The notes: generated from the letters alone by a model not told the origin. 64,000 nucleotides of DNA from Mesorhabditis belari (GCA_958450365.1 CAUEEP010000899.1:737501-801500); one strand, 5' to 3'; shown: positions 20,925-32,794, numbered from the stretch's first letter. A program made the numbers and translations.

Positions 20925-21043
20925 AGCTTACGACGCTCGAAATTCCCAAGCCGTCTCCGATCCAAGTACTAACCGAGCCCAACGTTGCTTAACTTCGCAG
21001 ATCGGACGGGATGCCTTGTTTTCAACGTGGTATGGTCATAAGC
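20925..21043 (-). rRNA. 5S ribosomal RNA
   Basis: A complete 119-nt 5S gene. It starts GCTTATGACCATACCACGTT and includes CCATCCC-like GCATCCCGTCCGATCT, AGTTAAGCAACGTTGGGC, TTAGTACTTGGATCGGAGAC and the closing GTCGTAAGCT that pairs with the 5' end. It is followed by a T-run (AGCTTTTTT), the RNA polymerase III terminator. It has the standard nematode 5S length, and the C-box-type internal promoter is present. It lies between the F-box gene and an unknown exon in the palindrome arm. Confidence 0.92.
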
Positions 21044-21335
21044 AAGTCAAAGAGACCATTTTTAAGACCCCTTCCCTATGTCTATCTCACTCATCATACT
21101 GTGTGTATGATGAGAAGGAGACACATAGACAAGGAGTTACGTTTTATTCAAAAACATCGGGTAAAGGCTTTGCAATGGAAAACTGATTCTGAATAGTTTA
21201 TTGATTCTGATTGCAAACACAGTCTAGTCGAGACAGTTAAAGCAATCACAATGAACAAAATTTACAACATCCAAACTTAAGCTTTAAAATACATTACAAA
21301 TTCATAAAGAACAAATAACAGCTTTGAATTGAAAA

Positions 21336-22754
21336 TCAGCAATGAATGTTGTCCATTATCCGACGAAATGCCAAGTCCCCTTCCTGACAAGGCACTTTTC
21401 GCGTGACGCAGAATCTAAAACAATTTTGTAATAGATAGTTTCATTCCAAGTGGTCCATGTATTAGAAAAACCCATGCTAAAACATACCCAAAACTGCCTG
21501 ATTCACAATAGCCTGGTACAAATCTATCGACCTCAACCTTTATAACGTCCCCATTTGCCCTTTTCAAAGAAAAGGCGGTAATCCGCGGCTTGTTGTCCAG
21601 ATAAGTTGTGCAAGAACTAAAAATTGCACATTTTATCCGAAAAACTACCAATTGCTTCGAATTGCCTCTAAGGATTATCTAGGCAACCTAGAATGGAATA
21701 GTCAAGTCGATGTTTCGGTTCTTCTGAGAACTGCATCCAAAATACCTTCAGCAAAACAAAAACGTTAAAAGAGCTGACCTTTTGAAGTTCTGCTTCTCCG
21801 CCAACTGCTCGAAGAGAAATTCTATCAATTTGACGCCCTGAAGTGAACCAGTCTCCGAGCCACGTTTGAATCCCATTAAGAGTGCACCCGGTTCTTGGAA
21901 AGTCAACAACAAGAACACGCAAAAGACGTGAATTCAACAAGATCTAAACAATAAATATTATCCAGAGTGAGCGTCGTAACAAAAAATGTTCATTGACAAT
22001 TAGGTCAAAACAAACCGTGTCATTCAATGGATCATTCCCCCAACCCTCCAACCAAACTTCCTGCAATCCAACCGCATAATCATTCGTGAAAAAATCGCTC
22101 GTAACAGGAAAAACAGAAAAATTTTTCCCACGCGCCTTAATCAACCGAATTTTAATTCGTTCAAACAAACTTACATAAATCGTTAGCTTTTGCGTTGGCC
22201 TTATACTGCAAAACATATCCATGAATCTTTCCGGCGAAAGAGTCGTCCCATCGTCAACAGAACAAATCAATATCTTGCATTCAAACTTGCAATTTGCAAA
22301 CATTTCCCAATTGACATACATCTAAAAGACAGATTTTAAGTACCAGAAAACAGCAGGGGACACTAACCAAACTGAGGGTCTTGAAAGTTGTACGCTCTCC
22401 CAAATACTCCAAATGTTGCATCAAATTAACTGGATCGATCGTTTCTCTATATTTGTTCCTTGCTCCAGAGTCATAGTAAAACTAAAACCTTTTTTGTAAA
22501 TAACGCAACAATGTCTTACCTGGTTTTTATCAACATGAAGCCCCTCGAAATAAACGCGAGGAAGTCTTGCTCTGCGCAGCTCAACCCTCCTAAAGCAATC
22601 CCTTGAGAGCAATCGAACACAACTAAAGCAAAGATTAGCGTTAGAAAATGAAGGCTGGAAACTTTTCGATGACGCGCGCTGGAAGTTTCTCCATCACCGC
22701 ATAAAAGACGACATCGGGAAGTGCTTCGAGGAAGTTGACAGAGGGGGTTGACAT
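21336..22754 (-). pseudogene. F-box gene, left arm 1, broken by a 23-bp deletion
   Basis: The exons mirror the intact gene at 31061-32502. The F-box start (LEALPDVVF) is intact, with YAVMEK where the right arms have YEVMKK. In the penultimate exon 23 bp are missing near 21600 (the WQNVKLIG region), which shifts the frame. The rest is nearly identical to the right-arm copies. Confidence 0.7.
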
Positions 22755-23081
22755 GGGCTGAAATAAAGCTTGTACAAAACATCCACTGGAAAGCAATCAC
22801 AAACTACAATATTTAAAATGAATTATAGCTAAACGCTCACATTCAGTTGCTCCTTCTGAAAGCTTTTCATGATTTCCGCTGGGTTCGTCATCATTGGAAA
22901 CTACCGTTCTAAAGAAGTTTGTATAGAAGGGATGAGCAAAAAGTTAGATAACATCAAAAAACGAGATCGTGAAAGCATAGATGAAAAATGAGCAGAACAA
23001 GAAAAGACCCGGTAGTAACCCACGGTGATAAGCCTTTTGTTTGAGACTAGAGTATTCAATCAAGCAGCAAAAATTTGATGA

Positions 23082-23425
23082 TTATGATTCAGCTTGATGT
23101 AGGAAGTCTGAGGACTTAAGAAGATTTGGGTTAAACAATGGAAGATGGAGATCTGGAGACCAAGATTCAATTTTGCGATTTGAAATTGAACCACAATTAT
23201 TCCCAGCACTATCAATCCATACATTGAACACGTGTTTTCCAGAAACTATCCAAGGTGTCCGAAACAATAGCGATTGAAATCCTACATTCGCTTTGATTAA
23301 TTCAATCAGATTCTTCGGGCCGGTTTGCTCTAAAATCTCCCGCTTTAGGTCGTAGCATAATTTCTGCATGGGAAACGATCTCAATTTTTGAGTCGCAAAC
23401 CCAATTCTGCGTAGTGTCTTGTTAT
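23082..23425 (-). CDS. Terminal exon of an unknown gene
   Basis: After a TATTACAG acceptor the minus strand stays open for about 113 codons to a TGA: it includes RRIGFATQKLRSFPMQK, LIELIKANVGFQSLLF and VFNVWIDSAGNNCGSI. A near-identical copy at 28664-28990 supports a real coding exon. Upstream exons cannot be found because the adjoining sequence is a retrotransposon. The product is unrecognised; it could be the C-terminus of an F-box-type protein, since it is always beside that gene. Confidence 0.4.
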
Positions 23426-23593
23426 CTGTAATACAAAAATCACTTAAATTTGTCACAAACAAATAGATAGATATTTGCAATTAAAAGTTGCTAGAGGAAA
23501 GTTTACATAATTGCCAGATCACTTCTCTTATGAACCATTATAAGAATGATTATAAAAATTTTCAAAGTATAATGTAGTATACCCAAGTTTGAG

Positions 23594-25350
23594 ACCCCCC
23601 GATACTGGTTATGCCCAAACATCCAAGATTTTTGACCTAATCTCGCTTTATCTTCACAACCAGCCTTCTAACTTACTATTGGGTGATTGGAACTGCCGAA
23701 TTGAGCTCAAGTCAAGTAAATTAACAAAGAGACCTTATTCAAAATCACCCATTAGCTTTTTCCGGATTTTTCATGATTTTTCATGATTTCAAGCTTTTTC
23801 ATGATTTGTTGCTTTCAAACGGTCTTTTTTTCCTGAATAATTTTACTTCATTCGTCCGCTCTTCTTTTATCCTAGATGTGGTGATTTCTGATACTCCGGA
23901 ATGGATCGGAAAAGATGTCAAAAGATGTGCCCCCCTTCCTGGAGCTGACCACTACTCGATTGCCTTTGAAATCCAAGCCGAGGGACCTAACGATTCACTT
24001 CGCGGGAAGGGTATCAATTTATGTTTGCATTTTAGGACTAATTTTGACTTAGCCGCGGTGTTACGAACCGAAACGTTAACTAAACCTATGTTCTGCTCGG
24101 TTTCAACAACTGTTAAATCTGATTATAGTTGCTTATATTCTAGTATACTGACTTCCGTTCAAGCAGCCTGTAGTCACGAGAAATTCTCCTCCCCACCCCA
24201 CACCCTTAGAGCAAAAAAACTTAGAGAAGAGACTTAGAGACTTATTAGCAAATTCCCGTTACCCAGATCCATCAAGGGATAATCCAAGCGTCTCCCGTGC
24301 TCAGAAACTACTCTCTAAATTCTCTCATAAATTCGAATCTAATACAGAGAAACGGGCGGTAAACTCCAACAACCCAAAAAAGTTTTTTTCCTATATTAAT
24401 TCGAAAACTAAGGACCCGAAGTCGATAGCTTCCTCCTTTATTGATCCCAACAATCCCCGATTACCTGTTACTGACCCTGAAAATATAGCATGGATCTTTC
24501 TCCTCTCCCTTTCATGTTTCCAGTGGCATCCCACAAGGTTCAATCCTAGGTCCTATTTTGTTTACAATCTACATAAATGACCTGGCAAAAAGGACCTCCA
24601 GGAGGTTGAAAATTGGGCAAAAACCTGGGAATTAAAGCTATCTGAGTCTAAAAGTAATTTTCGACGGGTAAACTTCGAATTCCTTTGAAGATAAATAATA
24701 CCTCTCTATCCCCCCCTAGTAGCGACCAAGTGGTCAAAGTTTTAGGAGTGTACTTATCCCCTCCCCTTTCTTTCGACTGTCATATAGACAAGATTTGTTT
24801 GAAGGCATCCTACTCTACAAGTGGAATTCTTAAATCTATTATTAACCCTAACATTAGGACATATAGACGCTGTTTTATCTCTTATGTTAGACCCATTTTA
24901 GAGTACGCTTCTATAGTATGGTCCCCCTCTAAAATCTGTCTGATTAACAGGATCGAGTCAATTCAAAAGCGCTATACTAAAATTGCCCTCTTAAAAATTG
25001 ATGACGTAAATTATCATAACTACAGCTATGAACAAAGGCTTAAAGTTTTCCAATTAGATACTCTGCAACACCGCCGGCTAGTCAACACCTCAAGCTCCAG
25101 AAGAGGCTAATCTTTTAAGTATCTTAGATCCATTTCTGATGTTACTTTGAATTGCTTTCACAATCGTGTTGTTCGCTCATGGAATTCCCTTCCTCTTAGC
25201 GTCAGAAACTTGTCATCTCTCCCCGCTTTTAAAGAGTAGTCTCTTGTTTGGCACAATAATTTGATCTCTTCCTTTGGATTGTAATTCCCATCGTGATTGT
25301 AGATTTTGCTGGACCATTTATTCACTTGCCGAATAAAATATATATATAAT
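23594..25350 (+). mobile_element. Non-LTR retrotransposon, truncated and internally deleted (copy 1)
   Basis: Pieces of one protein in order: endonuclease end (RPPDTGYAQTSK, then LLLGDWNCRI), the linker (APLPGADHYSIAFEIQAEGP), reverse-transcriptase motif [20 protein letters not shown] at about 24513-24575, and the conserved C-terminal part (VLGVYLSPPL, YVRPILEYASIVWSP, then NRVVRSWNSLPLSV). This is an APE-type LINE, CR1/jockey-like by motif. The catalytic YxDD region is deleted and several frameshifts occur. The 3' end near 25330-25350 has AATAAA and a TATA-rich tail. The first 13 bp upstream equal part of SL1. Confidence 0.7.
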
Positions 25351-25371
25351 AAAATTGAAGGGGCATTTATT

Positions 25372-27325
25372 TCACTCATTAATCTGCTTTATCTCCTCAA
25401 TCTGAAGGCGTCCCAGAAACTTGTGAATTTTTCCTTCGTAAGGGTAGTTGAGTTTTGGCTTCTTCGAGTCCGTTTTGCCATGACCTAAAATAGACATTCT
25501 CTTTAACAAATATAAAGTTAGTTTCTTGCTAATAAATCGAAAAATATTTAGGCATTTACCAAATGTAATTTCGTGCTGTGGTTGGTTCCACTTTGCCGCG
25601 AGCTTGTACTTTTCGCCATCGTACACTGACTTCCATTGGGTCGTAGTACCAACTCTACCAAAGTAAGCAAGTGCATCAGCCTAAAAATAAAAAGTAAATA
25701 TAAATTCATTTCTTAAAGAACATATTCAAAAGCATTACATAGTCGTTCCCCATATCTCCGGTATGACTTGGGAGCCATTGAATCGTAATCTTTCGAAAAG
25801 ACTGCAGAAGCTCAAACAAGTTGTCCACTCTAAACGCAAATTATAAACAAATCCAAATGTAAAGACCAACTCTCTTTTTTTCTTCTTCGTTGAAATCATT
25901 CAACGTCTTTTCGTCGTCGATCAACGGCTCGTTCTCATTCTTTTTCACATTCCTCAAGGCAATGATTACATTGAGGCAGTCGGTGCGAAGCGTGACTTCT
26001 TCATTTCTAAAATATCAAAAAGCTTGTTATAGGGAAAATTGTCTAAATTTATTACTATTATACAAATAAGAATGCTTACTTGTATCCACCCCATTGTGAA
26101 AGACAATGTAGAGCAGCATTGATAGCAAATAATTCGCCAAAAAATGGGTGCCGCGTTGTCCCAATATTTAGACCGCTAAACCCAAAAAATTTTTGAAATT
26201 TTTATTGAAAAATTTTTTTACTAGATCATTCAAACATCAATCAATATCTTCTTTGCTAAAAACCCTTATATTCAGTAACCAAAAACACTTACAAATTGAG
26301 TGGGTGGCCGATTCCGTAAAAGGCTCCGATTCCGGTGTTTTGTCGATAATCTGAGCAATCACAGTAGACATAGATGTTGGACTGGTCGAATTGTTGATAA
26401 GGCCTTGTCATTTGTAGTTGTTCCCATCCATGTGGAAAACCTGTAAAACTAACAAATAAATAACCATTGTACCAGCAAAATATTAAATAATTCAACAAAA
26501 TAGTTTAGAATTCACTAGCACTTCATGAATTTAGAATTGGTTAAATCTAAAAAACAAATAAACCCACCGAAGCATTGCGCAACTCCCTTACTGTTCTTCT
26601 CCTTTTCCCAACCCTCTGCCCGGGTTTTCAAAGACTAAAAATAAGAAAATTGATCATTGATTGATAAAACCCCTTTTAATTATAGACTTTAGTTTTCGAA
26701 TAGATTCCCATCAATTAAACTATTCTATAAAGTTACCTCGGATGTGTTAACTTTCAAGTTGGCGATAATAGACTAAACAAATCAAATAGACCTTTGAATA
26801 AAATAAGATTTTACCTGAGTCGCAGAAGTTCGATCTGAAGGTGGGTTATGTGTAGAAAAGCCGAGATGAATCTTTTGTGATGATTGTTTGCTTGCTCTGC
26901 TTCCTGAGGGCTCTCGTTTTTTGCCTCCTGCCTTGAGTCTTGTGGTGCTTCTACCTAAAGGAGAATTGATAATACTTCACTCGTCAGAATAAAAATTAAA
27001 AGTCAAGTTAATGTTTGTTTTCGACACTTTTATTTTTTTGCATAACTTTTCTCGAATAACATTTCCAAAAAATGTTTTAAATATAAACCTTTTAAACCAT
27101 CTTTTAAACACTTTTTAATCCGATATCCACGTGTTATATTTTTTCAATGTAGAAAACGATAAACAATAACCCAAAAAAGATAGCAGAATATGTATTGAAG
27201 TAAAAATTTCGTGAAATTCTAATGGGGTACCTTGTTAACAATGATTTCATAGCGAAAACAATGATTGTCAACGAGAAAAATTAACAAACCTTCAGACAAT
27301 CCATTTTCGAGCTCATGTGCTGTTT
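25372..27325 (-). CDS. RNase H1-like protein (at least 10 exons; 5' end not resolved)
   Basis: Minus-strand exons from the 3' end: 25372-25484, 25560-25680, 25739-25829, 25871-26006, 26080-26175, 26293-26440, about 26567-26634, 26737-26772, 26815-26954 and 27290-27325, with GT-AG borders. The RNase H fold is clear and its catalytic set is complete: Asp in YVYCDCSDYR, Glu in FFGELFAINAAL, Asp in LRTDCLNVIIAL, then WLPSHTGDMGNDYADALA with the His and the last Asp. The Lys/Arg/Ser-rich N-terminal region is unfamiliar. RNase H1 removes RNA from RNA-DNA hybrids. The many introns argue for a host gene, although it lies between two retrotransposon copies. The start codon was not found. Confidence 0.65.
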
Positions 27326-27329
27326 CTGA

Positions 27330-28135
27330 AAAAGAAATTAGTGACTCTTCGTAAGAAACCAAAATTTAAAAAAACGATAGAGACCTCCATATTAACACAT
27401 ATCCAAAAAACGTATTCTTTATTACTATTCGTCTGGATGTTGAAGTTAAATTGATAACCATTAATTTCGACACTTTTGTATGTTCATATTCCTGGACTAC
27501 ATATGAATGAATGCACATAAACTATCCAGCTTTTTCAAACTATTTTTCATACCGAGCAACAATAATCTGAATTAAGATCGTAAAAAATATGCATTCCAGG
27601 AAAAATTTTGCAAATTAAAAGTGGCGAAACGAACCGTGACCAAAAAAAATAATGAAACTAAACTAAAGAAAAAGGTAACTGACTTCTGAAAAAGCGAACA
27701 CTGGCGAAACCTCTGATCCTAGTGGCAATGAGAAGGATAACGAAGCAAACAACTGCGAGAAAGGCAAGCACGACTAAACAAAATACTTTAAAACAAAAAG
27801 GCAAAACCCACCAAAAGGCAGAATCGCCCACAACGGCAAACCGCTGCTTTCTTCTGCTGCGACTATTGTGGCATTGTGGCGCGTGTTGTTCTCATTTATA
27901 TTTGAAGTTGTTGGAGGAGAACGACAGAACTAAAAGAAAATAACGGAATGTCAAAGTCGTTGAATCGAGAGTCGTTATATCGAGATTAGATTGTATTTCA
28001 TAAAAGATAAACAGCGAAAATTAATTTATAAGGCAACTGCCAAAATGACAAAATAAAAAGAATATAAAAAACCAACCATGTTTTGATCGATCGACCGCAA
28101 TTGAATGTTTTGAAGACTGAGATATTCGGTGGTGT
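27330..28135. other. Stretch with no supported gene
   Basis: AT-rich sequence upstream of the RNase H-like gene. It may contain its first exon and promoter, but no start codon in a usable phase could be linked. A 73-codon plus-strand frame at 27722 is Lys-rich with no features. Confidence 0.35.
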
Positions 28136-28139
28136 CTTT

Positions 28140-28336
28140 TTATGTGACCGTTAAATTCAAATTCGCCCATTCCAATGTAAATTGATTTTTGCTAATTATC
28201 ATCAGAACATCTTGTGAGTTGAAATTGTTGTAAAGAGTCGTGTTCGTAGAGGAGTAGAATACATAAAATTCTCCATCACCGCATAGAAGACGACATCGGG
28301 AAGTGCTTCGAGGAAGTTGACAGAGGGGGTTGACAT
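28140..28336 (-). pseudogene. F-box N-terminal fragment fused to foreign sequence
   Basis: The first ~85 bp repeat the F-box start (STPSVNFLEALPDVVF, YAVMEN). They then run into unrelated sequence containing NNFNSQDVLMIISKNQF in another frame. The remainder of the F-box gene is absent. Confidence 0.45.
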
Positions 28337-28663
28337 GGGCTGAAATAAAGCTTGTACAAAACATCCGCTGGAAAGCAATCACAAACTACAATATTTAAAA
28401 TGAATTATAGCTAAACGCTCACATTCAGTTGATCCTTCTGAACGCCTTCCATGATTTCCGCTGGGTTCGTCATCATTGGAAACTACCGTTCTAAAAAAAG
28501 TTTGTATAGAAGAGATGAGCAAAAAGTTAGATAACATAAAAAACGAGATCGTGAAAGCATAGATGATAAATGAGCAGAACAAGAAAAGACCCGGTAGTAA
28601 CCCACGGTTATAAGCCTTTTGTTTCAGACTAGAGTATTCAATCAAGCAGCAAAAATTTGATGA

Positions 28664-28990
28664 TTATGATTCAGCTTGATGTGGGAAGTCTGAGGATCTA
28701 AGATTTGGGTTAAACAATGGAAGATGGAGATCTGGAGACCAAGATTCAAATTTGCGATTTGAAATTGAACCACAATTATTCCCAGCACTATCAGTCCATA
28801 CATTGAACACGTGTTTTCCAGAAACTATCCAAGGTGTCCGAAACAATAGCGATTGAAATCCTACATTCGCTTTGATTAATTCAATCAGATTCTTCGGGCC
28901 GGTTTGCTCTAAAATCTCCCGCTTTAGGTCGTAGCATAATTTCTGCATAGGAAACGATCTAAATTTTTGAGTCGCAAACCCAATTCTGCT
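28664..28990 (-). pseudogene. Second copy of the unknown terminal exon
   Basis: Nearly the same sequence as 23082-23425, with the TGA preserved and two codons lost near the end (RSSDFPHQ). The upstream acceptor is deleted where the retrotransposon begins, so it cannot be spliced as in copy 1. Confidence 0.45.
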
Positions 28991-29055
28991 TAGTATCGAT
29001 TATAAGAATGATTATAAAAAATTTCAAAGTATAATGTAGTATACCCAAGTTTGAG

Positions 29056-30275
29056 ACCCCCGATACTGATTATGCCCAAACATCCAAGATTTTTGACCTA
29101 ATCTCGCTTTATCTTCACAACCAGCCTTCTAACTTACTATTGGGTGATTGGAACTGCCGAATTGAGCTCAAGTCAAGTAAATTAACAAAGAGACCTTATT
29201 CAAAATCACCCATTAGCAAGCTTTTTCATGGTTTTTTGCTTTCAAACGGTCTTTTTTTTCCTGAATAATTTTACTTCATTCATCCGCTCTTCTTTTATCC
29301 TAGATGTGGTGATTTCTAATACTCCGGAATGGATCGGAAAAGATGTCAAAAGATGTGCCCCCCTTCCTGGAGCTGACCACTACTCGATTGCCTTTGAAAT
29401 CCAAGCCGAGGGACCTAACGATTCACTTCGCGGGAAGGGTATCAATTTATGTTTGCATTTTAGGACTAATTTTGACTTAGCCGCGGTGTTACGAACCGAA
29501 AAGTTAACTAAACCTATGTTCTGCTCGGTTTCAACAACTGTTGAATCTCATTATAGTTACTTATATTCTAGTATACTGATATCCGTTCAAGCAGCCTGTA
29601 CTCACGAGAAATTCTCCTCTCCACCCCACATCCTTAGAGCAAAAAAACTTAGAGAAGAGACTTAGAGACTTATTAGCAAATTCCCGTTACCCAGATCCAT
29701 CAAGGGATAATCCAAGCGTCTCCCGTGCTCAGAAACTACTCTCTAAATTCTCTCATAAATTCGAATCTAATACAGAGAAACGGGCGGTAAACTCCAACAA
29801 CCCAAAAAAGTTTTTTTCCTATATTAATTCGAAAACTAAGGACCCGAAGTCGATAGCTTCCTCCTTTATTGATCCCAACAATCCCCGATTACCTGTTACT
29901 GACCCTGAAAATATAGCAAATCTCTTTGCTAAATTTTTTAGCTCCACCTTTTCAGATTTTAGCGGTAATACTCTACCAACTTTTTCAACAACCGGAAACA
30001 GTAATACTCCAGTACAACCAAACTTTTTACTTACCCCTTTAGATATAGAAGCGGCTGTCTTCAAATTACACCCTAAAAAGACTATTAGTCCGGACAAAGT
30101 AACCTCTTTCATTTTGAAAAACCTATCTCGGTCTTTAGTCTACTCAATCTGTAAGCTTACGGGATTTGCAGCAACATAAGAGCGTTTATTCAGGAGTTTC
30201 TTACTGGCCGTACTTTTATGGTTTCCCTTGATGGATCTTTCTCCTCTCGCTTTCATGTTTCCAGTCCCACTAAAA
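29056..30275 (+). mobile_element. Non-LTR retrotransposon, 5' and 3' truncated (copy 2)
   Basis: Matches copy 1 from the endonuclease end through the linker. It keeps the segment deleted there: KFFSYINSKTKDP, FAKFFSSTFSDFSGN and LHPKKTISPDKV, the start of the reverse transcriptase. It ends at 30275 in the motif-4 region, at the left arm of a short palindrome. It shares the SL1-like 13-mer at its 5' border. Confidence 0.65.
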
Positions 30276-30458
30276 GCGGCAATTGCACGATAATATAGTT
30301 TTATTCAAAAATGATTACATTCAGGCAGTCGGTGAGAAGCGTGACTTCTTCATTTCTAAAATATCAAAAAACTTTTGAATAAAACTATATGATAGTGCAA
30401 TTGCCGCTTTTAGTGGGATGCCACTGGAAACATGAAAGCGAGAGGAGAAAGATCCATT
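30230..30458. repeat. Short palindrome with a 62-bp loop of RNase H gene sequence
   Basis: Arms 30230-30310 and 30373-30458 are reverse complements (GGATCTTTCTCCTCTCGC and so on). The loop matches 25963-26025, an intron-exon border of the RNase H-like gene. It is the exact centre around which the first large inverted repeat is organised. Confidence 0.65.
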
Positions 30459-30575
30459 GATACCCTTCCCGCGAAGTGAATCGTTAGGTCCCTCGGCTTG
30501 GATTTCAAGGGCAATCGAGTAGTGGTCAGCTCCAGGAAGGGGGGCACATCTTTTGACATCTTTTCCGATCCATTC
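30386..30575 (-). mobile_element. Retrotransposon fragment at the palindrome centre
   Basis: Minus-strand LINE sequence (EWIGKDVKRCAPLPGADHYS) with an internal deletion joining the linker to motif 4. Its twin is at 47962-48131. Confidence 0.55.
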
Positions 30576-31060
30576 CGTGCTGGGAATGATAGTGGAAAAC
30601 TGATAGTGCTGGGAATAATTGTGGTTCAATTTCAAATCGCAAAATTGAATCTTGCTTTCCAGATCTCCATCTTCCATTGTTTAACCCAAATCTTCTTAAA
30701 TCCTCAGACTTCCTACATCAAGCTGAATCATAATCATCAAATTTTTGCTGCTTGATTGAATACTCTAGTCTCAAACAAAAGGCTTATCACCGTGGGTTAC
30801 TACCGGGTCTTTTCTTGTTCTGCTCATTTATCATCTATGCTTTCACGATCTCGTTTTTTATGTTATCTAACTTTTTGCTCATCTCTTCTATACAAACTTT
30901 TTTTAGAACGGTAGTTTCCAATGATGACGAACCCAGCGGAAATCATGAAAAGCTTTCAGAAGGAGCAACTGAATGTGAGCGTTTAGCTATAATTCATTTT
31001 AAATATTGTAGTTTGTGATTGCTTTCCAGCGGATGTTTTGTACAAGCTTTATTTCAGCCC

Positions 31061-32502
31061 ATGTCAACCCCCTCTGTCAACTTCCTCGAAGCACTTCCCG
31101 ATGTCGTCTTCTATGAGGTGATGAAGAAACTTCCAGCGCGCGTCATCGAAAAGTTTCCAGCCTTCATTTTCTAACGCTAATCTTTGCTTTAGTTGTGTTC
31201 GATTGCTCTCAAGGGATTGCTATAGGAGGGTTGAGCTGCGCAGAGCAAGACTTCCTCGCGTTTATTTCGAGGAGCTTCATGTTGATAAAAACCAGGTAAG
31301 ACATTGTTGCGTTATTTACAAAAAAGGTTTTAGTTTTACTATGACTCTGGAGCAAGGAACAGATATAGAGAAACGATCGATCCAGTTAATTTGATGCAAC
31401 ATTTGGAGTATTTGGGAGAGCGTACAACTTTCAAGACCCTCAGTTTGGTTAGTGTCCCCTGGTGTTTTCTGGTACTTAAAATCTGTCTTTTAGATGTATG
31501 TCAATTGGGAAATGTTTGCAAATTGCAAGTTTGAATGCAAGATATTGATTTGTTTTGTTGACGATGGGACGACTCTTTCGCCGGAAAGATTCATGGAGAT
31601 GTTTTGCAGTATAAGGCCAACGCAAAAGCTAACGATTTATGTAAGTTTGTTTGAACGAATTAAAATTCGGTTGATTAAGGCGCGTGGGAAAAATTTTTCT
31701 GTTTTTCCTGTTACGAGCGATTTTTTCACGAATGATTATGCGGTTGGATTGCAGGAAGTTTGGTTGGAGGGTTGGGGGAATGATCCATTGAATGACACGG
31801 TTTGTTTTGACCTAATTGTCAATGAACATTTTTTGTTACGACGCTCACTCTGGATAATATTTATTGTTTAGATCTTGTTGAATTCACGTCTTTTGCGTGT
31901 TCTTGTTGTTGACTTTCCAAGAACCGGGTGCACTCTTAATGGGATTCAAACGTGGCTCGGAGACTGGTTCACTTCAGGGCGTCAAATTGATAGAATTTCT
32001 CTTCGAGCAGTTGGCGGAGAAGCAGAACTTCAAAAGGTCGGCTCTTTTAACGTTTTTGTTTTGCTGAAGGTATTTTGGATGCAGTTCTCAGAAGAACCGA
32101 AACATGGACTTGACTATTCCATTCTAGGTTGCCTAGATAATCCTTAGAGGCAATTCGAAGCAATTGGTAGTTTTTCGGATAAAATGTGCAATTTTTAGTT
32201 CTTGCACAACTTATCTGGATGGCAAAATGTTAAACTGATCGGCAACAAGCCGCGGATTACCGCCTTTTCTTTGAAAAGGGCAAATGGGGACGTTATAAAG
32301 GTTGAGGTCGATAGATTTGTACCAGGCTATTGTGAATCAGGCAGTTTTGGGTATGTTTTAGCATGGGTTTTTCTAATACATGGACCACTTGGAATGAAAC
32401 TATCTATTACAAAATTGTTTTAGATTCTGCGTCACGCGAAAAGTGCCTTGTCAGGAAGGGGACTTGGCATTTCGTCGGATAATGGACAACATTCATTGCT
32501 GA
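31061..32502 (+). CDS. F-box protein, right arm 1 (about 298 aa)
   Basis: Exons 31061-31152, 31193-31295, 31334-31447, 31494-31640, 31755-31799, 31872-32036, 32199-32350 and 32424-32502 join in frame. The N-terminus is an F-box: LEALPDVVFYEVMKKLPARV, then NCVRLLSRDCYRRVEL. The following 230 residues resemble the substrate-binding tails of nematode F-box families (for example LNSRLLRVLVVDFPRTGC, SLKRANGDVIKVEVDRF), though I cannot name the subfamily. The F-box would bind Skp1 and so link targets to a cullin ubiquitin ligase. The intron 31641-31754 is a multiple of three and open, so a 336-residue unspliced form is possible. The gene is nearly identical to 48617-50058, which shows recent duplication. 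Confidence 0.75.
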
Positions 32503-32794
32503 TTTTCAATTCAAAGCTGTATTTTGTTCTTTATGAATTTGTAATGTATTTTAAAGCTTAAGTTTGGATGTTGTAAATTTTGTTCATTGTGATTGCTTTA
32601 ACTGTCTCGACTAGACTGTGTTTGCAATCAGAATCAATAAACTATTCAGAATCAGTTTTCCATTGCAAAGCCTTTACCCGATGTTTTTGAATAAAACGTA
32701 ACTCCTTGTCTATGTGTCTCCTTCTCATCATACACACAGTATGATGAGTGAGATAGACATAGGGAAGGGGTCTAAAAAATGGTCTCTTTGACTT

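Noticed and set aside
20362..21190. Open frames over the 5S rRNA region
   Set aside because: They are translations of 5S rRNA and its flanks and have no protein features.
23581..23593. SL1 RNA gene
   Set aside because: Only the last 13 nt of the leader are present; the GGTTTAATT start, the GT donor and the downstream snRNA sequence are missing.
30752..31018. 88-codon frame starting MIEYSSLKQKAY, present in several copies
   Set aside because: Conserved only because the arms are recent duplicates; it lies antisense to an intergenic stretch, with no signal or splice evidence linking it to the F-box gene.
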